The notes under the pieces: generated by a model
Seen by the model: the letters and a program-made list of their open reading frames with translations, nothing else
The model's database searches: none
Told to the model about the DNA's origin: nothing
Translations under genes and position numbers: made by a program
Shown here: piece after piece, positions 6,511-13,472 of the stretch
Position numbering within the stretch: the stretch's first letter is position 1
How the letters are laid out: each line of letters starts with the position of its first letter
Source of the DNA: JAWXTP01 sp044433415
Lineage (GTDB): Bacteria > Bacteroidota > Bacteroidia > Bacteroidales > Rikenellaceae
Length of the DNA: 19,719 bases
NCBI GenBank assembly: GCA_044433415.1
Contig: JAWXTP010000047.1
Span: 1 to 19,719, forward strand
Direction of reading: 5' to 3'

Positions 6511-8958
6511 CTAAAATTCGATTGTGATACCTATGGTGGGTAAGATAGTCCCCCCATAGTCATTAGCTGCTGTAGTCATTAAGTAATGCCCTGCATTATC
6601 AGGGTCAAGAATATAGCTTCCATTAGCATCAGTCTGAGGATAAAGATAAGACTGAGCCTCGGCGCTAAAGTTATACAAATTCTGAATGTCAAGATACAAT
6701 CCTAATCTCCACTTCGAGAAGAACCACATCTTATCAACCCTCAAATCCAACTGATGGTAAGTTCCACTTCTCTCTGTATTATATAAAGTATTATCATCGT
6801 AAGGTCTACCTGTAGCATCCCACGCATCTACATTAGAAGACAGCTCATAATCATAAGGAGTATAAGGTAATCCCCCTGATATATACCACTTACCACCAAC
6901 ACTCCAGTTATTCTTTAACTTATGTATAGCCGTTATATTTGCTACATGTCTCACATCCCAACTAGTAGAAAAATACTGCCCCTTAATAGGTTCTAGGTTA
7001 GCATTCATCTTGTTAACCTGTGAATACATAAAAGTATAAGAAACATTAATCACTGTATTCTTAAAATCTAGATTTCTGTAAGAAAGCTCTAAACCATAGG
7101 CGCGCCCTTCACCCACAGAAGCTATAGGCACATTCCCTACTATATAATCCTCAAAGTCCCCTGTTGAGACTGGTAGAGAATCCAACAAAGATATAGGCAT
7201 ATTGTCATACTGTTTATAGAAACCCTCAGCCTTTATCATAGAGTTTCTATTAGGTGCATACTCCACACCTAGCACGTAACTATTAACACTTACATATTTC
7301 AATCTATCTTTCTGTGTGGTCTCTAAATCATCCGTGTTATTATAAGCCATCATAGTATAGGTAGGCTCCTGAAAATACCTTCCCACAGAAGCATTCAAGG
7401 TAAGGCGCGTGTCTAACTTATAAGAAAGACTTAGACGTGGAGACACCTGTTTAAACATGTTGCTTGTATTTGAAGAGTAGGTCATACCATCTGCACGCGC
7501 TGAGAGTGCTGTCACCAACTTATTATCAAAAAAAGATCTACTAAAAGAAGCATATATATTATAACGCCAAATAGACAGGTCGTTATCATAATTATAAAGT
7601 GTCTGAGTATCACCACTATAAACACTTTGATAGGTAGAGCTTTTTAAGCTACCATGAGCTCCTCCCAAACCTCCTATAAAGCTGAAACCTAACACATCTC
7701 GTAACTTTATCTCACTATTAAAGCGATAATCCACCTCCTTAGTTTTCAGGTCTAAGGTCAAAGGTAGCGTTTCGTCATTATCTTCATATTTATACAATAG
7801 GTTGTTAAGGTAATTACGGCTAAATGTAAACCGTAAAGCCCCCGTATCAAAAAGATGTTTATACCCCACACCAAAAACGTTACTTTGTTGGTCATTATTA
7901 GGTATGTAGCCTAACATATATTGCTGACTAGCATCTGGATCTTCTATAGAAAGGTTAAGTTCATTATTATCAAAAGACCCTAAGCCTATGAAGTAAAGCT
8001 CGTCACGCTCAGACAGTTTTGAGTTTAACTTAAATTGGTAATCATTATATGTAGGAAGAAAAGGTAACCCTAGGATACTAAAAAGCATCTGTAGGTAGCT
8101 ACGTCGATAAGAGGCTACAAGAGTAGTGTTTCCATTTTTAGAGATAGGAGTATCTATATTCACACCTGCATCTGTAGCACCTAGGATAAACTTAGCATGA
8201 AACTTATCTGAGTTTCCATTTTTCATCTCCATATCCATAACGGAGCTTAACCCATTAGCAAACTGAGAAGGGAAAGCACCTGTGTAAAAATTAACAGTTT
8301 TCAGAAGGTCTGTATTTACTAAAGATGCATAACCTCCCGAACCCCCTTGCACAGAGAAGTGGTTTAGAACAGGGATTTCTATCCCATCCATATAGTATTT
8401 ATTTTCATTTGCTCCACCACCACGTACCAACACATCATTTCTATTGCCAAAACTTACAGGCACAACCCCAGGAGCTAACTGAATAACTTTAGAGATATCT
8501 CTATTAGCCCCAGGTGTAAGGTCTATTTCCTCACTACCTATACGTCGCATAGACACAGGAGCCTCAGCACTAGCGCGAAGGGGAGAAACTGTTATGACAG
8601 CTTGCTCTGCCTGTACAAGATTTTGTTCTAAAGTCATGTTAACAACAGCAGGAGACACGGCACTAACCATAAAGGATTCGGAGATAGCAGGTCTATAGCC
8701 TTCACACTGTACATATATGGTGTTATAACCAGGCTTAAGTCCCTTAATCTCAAAAGTTCCATCAGCAGATGTTAAACATGACAACGTATCTTGTATAACA
8801 TTTATAATGGCAAACTCTACAGGTGCTGAACTTTGCAGGTTGGTGATAGTACCTCTTACTACATTTCTTGAAAAATCTGACTTAGAACTCTGAGCGTGAA
8901 CTGTTAACACAGAAAACAACAGAAGTATTACTGAACTTATAGTTATATTTTTTCTCAT
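6511..8958 (-). CDS. TonB-dependent receptor with N-terminal carboxypeptidase-regulatory-like domain
   Basis: The 815-residue protein starts at ATG 8958 with a signal peptide (MRKNITISSVILLLFSVLTV, cleaved after HAQ). Residues about 33-110 are a CarboxypepD_reg-like beta-sandwich (VRGTITNLQSSAPVEFAIIN ... GTFEIKGLKPGYNTIYV). A plug domain follows (about 120-240) with NDVLVRGGGANENKYYMDGI, then a long beta-barrel ending in ITIEF. This is the Bacteroidota outer-membrane importer type. No SusD partner is encoded nearby, so the substrate is unknown; the divergent neighbour is an amino-acid/dicarboxylate symporter, which may be coincidence. The promoter has a TACCTTTG box (9010-9003) with a leader of about 38 bases. 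Directly after its stop lies repeat copy A in the same orientation, probably forming the 3' UTR. Confidence 0.9.
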   Translation of the reverse strand: MRKNITISSVILLLFSVLTVHAQSSKSDFSRNVVRGTITNLQSSAPVEFAIINVIQDTLSCLTSADGTFEIKGLKPGYNTIYVQCEGYRPAISESFMVSAVSPAVVNMTLEQNLVQAEQAVITVSPLRASAEAPVSMRRIGSEEIDLTPGANRDISKVIQLAPGVVPVSFGNRNDVLVRGGGANENKYYMDGIEIPVLNHFSVQGGSGGYASLVNTDLLKTVNFYTGAFPSQFANGLSSVMDMEMKNGNSDKFHAKFILGATDAGVNIDTPISKNGNTTLVASYRRSYLQMLFSILGLPFLPTYNDYQFKLNSKLSERDELYFIGLGSFDNNELNLSIEDPDASQQYMLGYIPNNDQQSNVFGVGYKHLFDTGALRFTFSRNYLNNLLYKYEDNDETLPLTLDLKTKEVDYRFNSEIKLRDVLGFSFIGGLGGAHGSLKSSTYQSVYSGDTQTLYNYDNDLSIWRYNIYASFSRSFFDNKLVTALSARADGMTYSSNTSNMFKQVSPRLSLSYKLDTRLTLNASVGRYFQEPTYTMMAYNNTDDLETTQKDRLKYVSVNSYVLGVEYAPNRNSMIKAEGFYKQYDNMPISLLDSLPVSTGDFEDYIVGNVPIASVGEGRAYGLELSYRNLDFKNTVINVSYTFMYSQVNKMNANLEPIKGQYFSTSWDVRHVANITAIHKLKNNWSVGGKWYISGGLPYTPYDYELSSNVDAWDATGRPYDDNTLYNTERSGTYHQLDLRVDKMWFFSKWRLGLYLDIQNLYNFSAEAQSYLYPQTDANGSYILDPDNAGHYLMTTAANDYGGTILPTIGITIEF

Positions 8959-9002
8959 ATTTTTACATTTGTGATTACTTACAAATAATCGTTAATCATT
9001 AG

Positions 9003-9010
9003 CAAAGGTA
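9003..9010 (-). promoter_or_regulatory. -7 box of the TonB receptor gene
   Basis: TACCTTTG on the minus strand, 45 bases before the start at 8958. No clear -33 TTTG is seen. It lies close to the divergent promoter at 9020-9051, so the two may compete. Confidence 0.5.
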
Positions 9011-9019
9011 TAATTTTTT

Positions 9020-9051
9020 GTTGGAATTCTAAGAAAAATTACGTATCTTTG
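9020..9051 (+). promoter_or_regulatory. Promoter of the symporter gene
   Basis: GTTG at 9020-9023 and TATCTTTG at 9044-9051 are 20 bases apart. The leader to GTG 9143 is about 85 bases, long for this genome, and contains a small CCTA...TAGG inverted repeat near 9056-9073. Confidence 0.6.
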
Positions 9052-9142
9052 AACGCCTACCCCGAAATTAGGTATAGAACATGATATTTTGCGTAAATAT
9101 TATACATAAATCTCAATAATAAACAAAAAAAATAAACTTACT

Positions 9143-10414
9143 GTGCAAAAATTAAAAATTAATCTTCCGAGCTATGTAAAAATCCTTATCGGTATGGTAC
9201 TAGGTATCGCTACAGGTTTTATTTTACATGGAGCAGGGCTTGAAAAAATTGCTACTGATTGGATAAAACCTTTTGGTACCATATTTATAAAGTCTCTAAA
9301 AATGATTGCTATACCTTTAGTGTTTATATCATTAATAAAGGGTATACTAGGTGTTAAGAACATAAAAGAGCTTTCTAGCATGGGTCTTAAAACCATATCT
9401 ATTTACATCTTCACGACTTTCCTAGCGGTAGTGATAGGTGTTACAGCAGTGAATATTGTAAATCCTGGGAAATATTTTCCTCAAGATAAATCTGAGCAGT
9501 TTAGACAACAGGTAGAAGCTGCATCACATCAGCAAATAGGAGTCGAAAATAGTGCCAAAGACGAATCCCCTCTTACTTTTCTAGTAGACATGGTGCCTGA
9601 GAACCTAACAGCAGCCATGGGGGATAACTCTAAGATGTTACAGATAATTTTCCTTTCTATATTATTCGGTATAGCTATTCTTTCTATAGGAGTTCACAAA
9701 ATGGGCTCTCTAATGGAGGTTGTAGACTCTGTTAATCTCATACTACTAAAGGTTATAGATTTTATAATGGACTGCGCTCCTTTTGGAGTGTTTGCTCTTA
9801 TGACTACTCTATTTATTGACACATCGGGAGATATGGATGTGTTTGCTTCTCTAGGGGTGTATGCAGCTACAGTAATTTTCTGCTTGCTGTTTCTTATCTA
9901 TGGTGTATATCCTCTACTGATACATTTCTTCTCAAATGTGAAGATTTCAAAATTTATAAAGTCTATGATACCTGTTCAGCTAGTAGCTTTCTCGACAAGT
10001 TCTAGTGCTGCAACCCTACCTGTGAATATGGAGCAGTGTAATAAGGAGTTAGGCTTATCAGAAAAATCTACATCTTTTGTACTACCTGTAGGGGTTACTA
10101 TAAATATGGATGGTACTAGTTGTTACCAGGCTATATCTATTATATTTATTGCTCAGGTGATGGGTATGGATTTGACAATGACTCAGACTATATCTATTAT
10201 TCTGCTTACCATACTTTCGTCTATAGGGACACCAGGAGTACCAGGGGCTAGTATAGTGATGGCTGTGATGGTGCTTGGGTCTATAGGAATCCCTGCCGAA
10301 GGATTGGTACTTATTCTGGGTATAGACCGTCCACTAGACATGGTGCGCACCGTGGTGAATGTCACAGGTGATGCAGCCGTAGCTTCCATGATAGACAAAT
10401 CGTCGTGTCGGTAA
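9143..10414 (+). CDS. Dicarboxylate/amino acid:cation symporter (DAACS, SLC1-type)
   Basis: The 423-residue protein starts with GTG at 9143. It has the DAACS fold with about eight membrane segments and two re-entrant hairpins. Family hallmarks are FSTSSSAATLP (about 283-293, the serine-rich re-entrant loop), TINMDGTS (about 318-325, cation/substrate site) and GIDRPLDMVRTVVNVTGD (about 391-408, with the substrate-binding Asp, Arg and Asn). Such transporters move glutamate, aspartate, C4-dicarboxylates or serine/threonine with Na+ or H+; the substrate cannot be set from sequence. The C-terminus stops very soon after the last motif (AVASMIDKSSCR), shorter than many relatives. The final codons and TAA resemble the TCGGTAA seen just upstream of repeat copy C, so the repeat probably replaced the native tail. 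It is divergent from the TonB receptor gene. Confidence 0.9.
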   Translation: MQKLKINLPSYVKILIGMVLGIATGFILHGAGLEKIATDWIKPFGTIFIKSLKMIAIPLVFISLIKGILGVKNIKELSSMGLKTISIYIFTTFLAVVIGVTAVNIVNPGKYFPQDKSEQFRQQVEAASHQQIGVENSAKDESPLTFLVDMVPENLTAAMGDNSKMLQIIFLSILFGIAILSIGVHKMGSLMEVVDSVNLILLKVIDFIMDCAPFGVFALMTTLFIDTSGDMDVFASLGVYAATVIFCLLFLIYGVYPLLIHFFSNVKISKFIKSMIPVQLVAFSTSSSAATLPVNMEQCNKELGLSEKSTSFVLPVGVTINMDGTSCYQAISIIFIAQVMGMDLTMTQTISIILLTILSSIGTPGVPGASIVMAVMVLGSIGIPAEGLVLILGIDRPLDMVRTVVNVTGDAAVASMIDKSSCR

Positions 10415-10572
10415 TGCAGGAAGGCTTTTCCCAATAACGGCTCATCTTTCCGACCTTTTTTGAAGTTTCAATGCTCACAGCCGTCGAGGCTGCTCCGCTT
10501 AAAACTTCAAAAAACGCCGCAAATATGAACCATTCTTGGAAAAAGCGAACAATCGTGGACGCTAAGTTTTTT

Positions 10573-10608
10573 AAAAACCATGCAGCATCGAGCTGCATGG
10601 TTTTTTTT
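10573..10608 (+). terminator. Intrinsic terminator in repeat copy B
   Basis: A perfect 14-bp stem (10573-10586 with 10592-10605) and loop ATCGA run into T8. It ends the transcript of the symporter gene. The outer stem AAAAACC/GGTTTTT differs from the other copies but stays paired. Confidence 0.85.
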
Positions 10609-10620
10609 GAAAATTGTTGC

Positions 10621-10670
10621 CTGGGTCGGACTGGGTCAAACTGAGTCAAACTGGGTCAGACAGGGTCGCG
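10621..10670 (+). repeat. 10-bp tandem repeat, five units
   Basis: Units read CTGGGTCGGA, CTGGGTCAAA, CTGAGTCAAA, CTGGGTCAGA, CAGGGTCGCG. Copy C has only three, with similar first and last units, so internal units have been gained or lost. Confidence 0.85.
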
Positions 10671-10707
10671 ACAAGCACCTAAATATTATATGATTAACTT
10701 GCTATTA

Positions 10708-10742
10708 TTTTGTCACAATTTTATGATAATTTTGTGACAAAA
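10708..10742. repeat. TTTTGTCACAA palindrome
   Basis: TTTTGTCACAA (10708-10718) and its exact reverse complement (10732-10742) flank 13 AT-rich bases, between the convergent symporter and ruvX genes. Another AGTCACAAT half-site lies near 10781. There is no T-tract after either arm, so it is not a clear terminator; a protein-binding site or cruciform is possible. Confidence 0.5.
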
Positions 10743-10797
10743 CTAAATTCACTTTTTTTTGCAAATCACATTTTATGCCTAGTCACAATAAATTACC

Positions 10798-11208
10798 CTA
10801 CCTATGTTCAAGGAAAGACTGTAAAATAACCGAGGCGCTGATTTTGTCAAGGTTTCCGCTTTTTTCGCGTCTTTCTGTTTTTTTGCTGCCTGCGGTTATC
10901 ATAGCTTGTAAAGCTATCTTGGAGGTGAAGCGTTCATCATGGTAAACTACCTGACAAGAGACATTCTTCTTTAACCTATTTACAAAAGGTTCTATGTACT
11001 TAAAAGATTCTGACGGTTCACCATTCATCTGTAAGGGCATGCCTACAACTATAGTCTCTACTTCATTCTCAGATAGGTAGTTCATAATAAAGTCATATAG
11101 ATTTTTCGTCTCTACAGTTGTAAGAGGCGATGCTATAATCTGTAATACGTCAGTTACCGCAAGGCCTGTACGCTTTTTCCCATAGTCAATTGCTAAAATT
11201 CTAGCCAT
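10798..11208 (-). CDS. ruvX: Holliday junction resolvase-like / pre-16S rRNA nuclease YqgF (RuvX)
   Basis: The 136-residue protein is full length for the YqgF/RuvX family (about 135-150). It begins MARILAIDYGKKRTGLAVTD with the catalytic Asp8 of the RNase H-like fold. The VVGMPLQMNGEPSES motif (about 54-68), DERFTSK (about 93-99) and NLDKISASVILQ near the C-terminus supply the other conserved acidic residues. In E. coli YqgF matures the 5' end of 16S rRNA; the family is also described as a putative Holliday junction resolvase. The gene is divergent from glyS, and the two share a palindromic promoter region. The stop codon sits in AGGTAGGGTAA, resembling the lepB 3' end. Confidence 0.94.
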   Translation of the reverse strand: MARILAIDYGKKRTGLAVTDVLQIIASPLTTVETKNLYDFIMNYLSENEVETIVVGMPLQMNGEPSESFKYIEPFVNRLKKNVSCQVVYHDERFTSKIALQAMITAGSKKTERREKSGNLDKISASVILQSFLEHR

Positions 11209-11232
11209 ATTTTTTCGTTTTTATTGCATTTT

Positions 11233-11259
11233 TTTGCAAAGATACTGTATCTTTGCAAA
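11233..11259. promoter_or_regulatory. Palindromic divergent promoter of ruvX and glyS
   Basis: TTTGCAAAGATA (11233-11244), CTG, TATCTTTGCAAA (11248-11259) form a perfect 12-bp-arm palindrome. It contains one TATCTTTG box on each strand: 11248-11255 plus for glyS and 11244-11237 minus for ruvX. ATTG at 11223-11226 is a -33 for glyS at a 21-base spacing. The ruvX direction has no clear -33. The boxes are so close that one polymerase should block the other. Confidence 0.65.
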
Positions 11260-11317
11260 TTGTATCTCTTTTATATAACTTTATTTAATTTTATTCGATA
11301 TTTAATACATTAATAAT

Positions 11318-12871
11318 ATGACACAAGAAGAATTATTCAAAAAATTAATCTCTCACTGTAAAGAGTATGGATTTATTTTCCAATCTAGTGAGATCTATGA
11401 CGGACTTAGTGCTGTTTATGACTATGGACAATTAGGTGCTGAGCTTAAAAATAACATCAAGAAATATTGGTGGGATGCAATGGTGAAGCTAAACTCTAAT
11501 ATCGTAGGTATTGATGCTGCAATCTTTATGCACCCTAAGGTATGGGAAGCATCTGGTCACGTTGGTGCTTTCAACGACCCATTAATTGACAATAAGGACT
11601 CTAAGAAACGTTACCGCGCAGACGTACTTATTGAAGAATGGATAGCTAAACAAGAAGAGAAAATCGCTAAAGAAGTTGCTAAAGCTAAAAAACGCTTTGC
11701 AGACTTCGACGAGGCTATGTTCCTAGAAACTAATGGTCGCGTACTAGAGATAAAACAAAAAATCGCTGAGGTTACTAAACGTATGGTAGATACTCTTACT
11801 GCTAACGACCTTGAAGGTGTAAAACAACTTATCCTAGATTGTGAAATAGTATGCCCTATCTCAGGTACTAAAAATTGGACTGACGTACGTCAATTCAACC
11901 TTATGTTTGATACAAAATTAGGTTCTGTTTCTGATGAAGCAGCAAAAATATATCTTCGTCCAGAAACTGCTCAAGGTATCTTTGTAAACTTCCTTAACGT
12001 ACAGAAAAGTGGACGTATGAAAATTCCTTTCGGTATCGCTCAGATAGGTAAAGCATTCCGTAATGAAATCGTTGCTCGTCAGTTTATCTTCCGTATGCGC
12101 GAATTCGAACAAATGGAAATGCAATTCTTTGTTCGCCCAGGTGAGGAAATGAAATGGTATGAATACTGGAAACAATTCAGAATGAGCTGGCATAAAGCTC
12201 TTAATTTTGGTGAAGAGATGTACCGCTTCCACGACCATGATAAGCTAGCTCACTATGCTAATGCTGCTGCGGACGTAGAATTTAAATTCCCATTCGGATT
12301 TAAAGAGGTAGAAGGTATACACTCTCGTACAGACTTCGACCTTGGCAGTCACCAAAAATTCTCAGGTAAGAAAATTCAATACTTTGACCCAGAAACTAAA
12401 GAAAACTATGTTCCTTACGTAGTAGAAACATCTATAGGTGTTGACCGTATGGTACTTCAAATACTTAGCGCTTCTTATAAAGAAGAGGTAGTAGAAAAAG
12501 AAGGTGGCAACAATGACGAACGTATTGTTCTTAAGTTCCCAGCTCCTCTTGCTCCTGTGAAAGTAGCTGTACTTCCTCTTATCAAGAAAAATGGTCTTCC
12601 AGAACTTGCTAAAGAGATTATTGATGAACTTAAGTTTGACTATGTTTGTCAGTATGACGAAAAAGACAGTATAGGTAAACGTTACCGTCGTCAAGATGCT
12701 ATTGGTACTCCTCTTTGTGTTACTGTAGACCACGATTCTATAGAAGATAAATGTGTTACTGTTCGTTACCGCGATACTATGGAACAAAAACGCGTGGCTA
12801 TAGCAGACCTACCTGCGCTGATAGAGGCAGAAGTAAATATGAAACAACTCTTTAAGAAACTGGCTTTGTAA
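11318..12871 (+). CDS. glyS: Glycyl-tRNA synthetase, single-chain homodimeric type
   Basis: The 517-residue enzyme attaches glycine to tRNA-Gly in the cytoplasm. It is the eukaryote/archaea-like homodimeric class IIa form, not the alpha2-beta2 form. Visible parts are the N-terminal EIYDGLSAVYDYGQLGAELK and VWEASGHVGAFNDPL; RPETAQGIFVNF (about 213-224); motif 2 GIAQIGKAFRNEI with FIFRMREFEQMEMQF (about 240-270); motif 3 ETSIGVDRMVLQIL (about 370-383); and an anticodon-binding domain from VKVAVLPLIKK (about 414) to the end. ATG 11318 begins the usual MTQEELFKKLISHCKEYGF. Sequence and length are normal for Bacteroidota. A 16-bp tandem duplication spans its stop codon, and repeat copy C follows in the same direction. 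Confidence 0.96.
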   Translation: MTQEELFKKLISHCKEYGFIFQSSEIYDGLSAVYDYGQLGAELKNNIKKYWWDAMVKLNSNIVGIDAAIFMHPKVWEASGHVGAFNDPLIDNKDSKKRYRADVLIEEWIAKQEEKIAKEVAKAKKRFADFDEAMFLETNGRVLEIKQKIAEVTKRMVDTLTANDLEGVKQLILDCEIVCPISGTKNWTDVRQFNLMFDTKLGSVSDEAAKIYLRPETAQGIFVNFLNVQKSGRMKIPFGIAQIGKAFRNEIVARQFIFRMREFEQMEMQFFVRPGEEMKWYEYWKQFRMSWHKALNFGEEMYRFHDHDKLAHYANAAADVEFKFPFGFKEVEGIHSRTDFDLGSHQKFSGKKIQYFDPETKENYVPYVVETSIGVDRMVLQILSASYKEEVVEKEGGNNDERIVLKFPAPLAPVKVAVLPLIKKNGLPELAKEIIDELKFDYVCQYDEKDSIGKRYRRQDAIGTPLCVTVDHDSIEDKCVTVRYRDTMEQKRVAIADLPALIEAEVNMKQLFKKLAL

Positions 12872-12886
12872 GAAACTGGCTTTGTA
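12855..12886 (+). repeat. 16-bp tandem duplication over the glyS stop codon
   Basis: AGAAACTGGCTTTGTA occurs at 12855-12870 and again at 12871-12886. The TAA stop (12869-12871) is formed across the junction, so the second copy is untranslated. Confidence 0.85.
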
Positions 12887-12903
12887 GTTTCGGTAACTTA
12901 GTG

Positions 12904-13145
12904 AAGGCTTTTCCCAATAACGGCTCATCTTTGCGACCTTTTTTAAAATTCCAATGCTCACAGCCGTCGAGGCTGCTCCGCTTGAAATTTCAAAAAACGC
13001 CGTAAATATGAACCATTCTTGGAAAAAGCGGACAGTCGTGGACGCTAAATTTTTAATCTCTATGCAGCATCGAGCTGCATGGAGATTTTTTTTGAAAATT
13101 GTTGCCTGGGTCGAGCTGAGTCAAACAGGGTCGCGACAAGCGACT
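12904..13145 (+). repeat. 3'-end repeat family, copy C (full short form)
   Basis: The order is the same as copy B: a 125-bp inverted-repeat core (12906-13030) with hairpin AGCC-GTCGA-GGCT, a CGTGGACGCTAAA box, a terminator hairpin (13055-13093), three 10-bp units (13106-13135) and GTCGCGACAAGCGACT. It starts about 33 bases after the glyS stop and runs in glyS direction. The 198-base open frame 12954-13151 lies wholly inside it and is not a gene. Confidence 0.85.
13055..13093 (+). terminator. Intrinsic terminator in repeat copy C (after glyS)
   Basis: The stem is 13055-13068 with 13074-13087, 14 pairs including one T-G, with loop ATCGA and a T8 run (13086-13093). Outer stem AATCTC/GAGATT differs from copy B on both sides, keeping pairing. 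Confidence 0.85.
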
Positions 13146-13202
13146 GAATAATTATAGTAAAAATTTTCTCAGAATTTTCTCAAAATCTTTAGTCGCTTGT
13201 CG
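13134..13202. repeat. Inverted pair of CGACAAGCGACT motifs
   Basis: CGACAAGCGACT (13134-13145) and AGTCGCTTGTCG (13191-13202) are exact reverse complements around 45 AT-rich bases, which contain two copies of AATTTTCTCA. Related copies occur near 186-194, 10669-10678 and 19534-19585. The rest of the gap to the fimbrial promoter (13203-13404) is AT-rich. It holds a TTATAC-CCAAAA-GTATAA palindrome directly before an A13 run. Confidence 0.7.
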
Positions 13203-13404
13203 TAATTAATCATTACCACCCCCTCTCTAAACCAGTAGTACCTACTTTTTTTTATAAATAAATACCCCAAACAACAAAAAATACCACCCCTAGATTTATT
13301 AATTTTAATTAACAAATACTAAAATCCCTCTTTACTTTCATAATTATACTTTATGCAACTTTCTTATACCCAAAAGTATAAAAAAAAAAAAACGATTTAT
13401 TTTA

Positions 13405-13435
13405 TTTGTTTTTACATTATTTTATTTTACATTTG
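13405..13435 (+). promoter_or_regulatory. Promoter of the fimbrial operon
   Basis: TTTG at 13405-13408, then exactly 19 bases, then TACATTTG at 13428-13435: a consensus Bacteroidota promoter. Transcription would start near 13442, with a leader of about 30 bases to ATG 13473. A 13-base A run (13380-13392) ends 12 bases upstream of the -33 element. Confidence 0.75.
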
Positions 13436-13472
13436 TTATAGCGAAACACTTAAACAAACGAAACTTAAAGAT

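Larger units (their letters stand above)
10421..10680 (+). repeat. 3'-end repeat family, copy B (full short form)
   Basis: A 125-bp imperfect inverted repeat spans 10423-10547: arms 10423-10471 and 10499-10547 match at about 39 of 49 positions around a 27-base centre with an AGCC-GTCGA-GGCT hairpin. It is followed by a GTGGACGCTAAG box, a terminator hairpin (10573-10608), five 10-bp units (10621-10670) and GTCGCGACAAGCAC. It starts within 7 bases of the symporter stop codon, in the same direction. Copy C (12904-13145) matches closely throughout, with the same 125-bp spacing. Confidence 0.85.

Noticed and set aside
10362..10649. 95-codon open frame on the minus strand
   Set aside because: It runs antisense through the symporter 3' end and repeat copy B, with no family resemblance or promoter.
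12954..13151. 65-codon open frame on the plus strand
   Set aside because: It lies entirely inside repeat copy C, crossing its hairpin and 10-bp repeats. It is a by-product of the repeat.
13134..13202. Invertible promoter flanked by inverted repeats before the fimbrial operon
   Set aside because: The 12-bp inverted pair encloses only 45 bases without a TAnnTTTG box, and the operon promoter lies more than 200 bases downstream, outside it.
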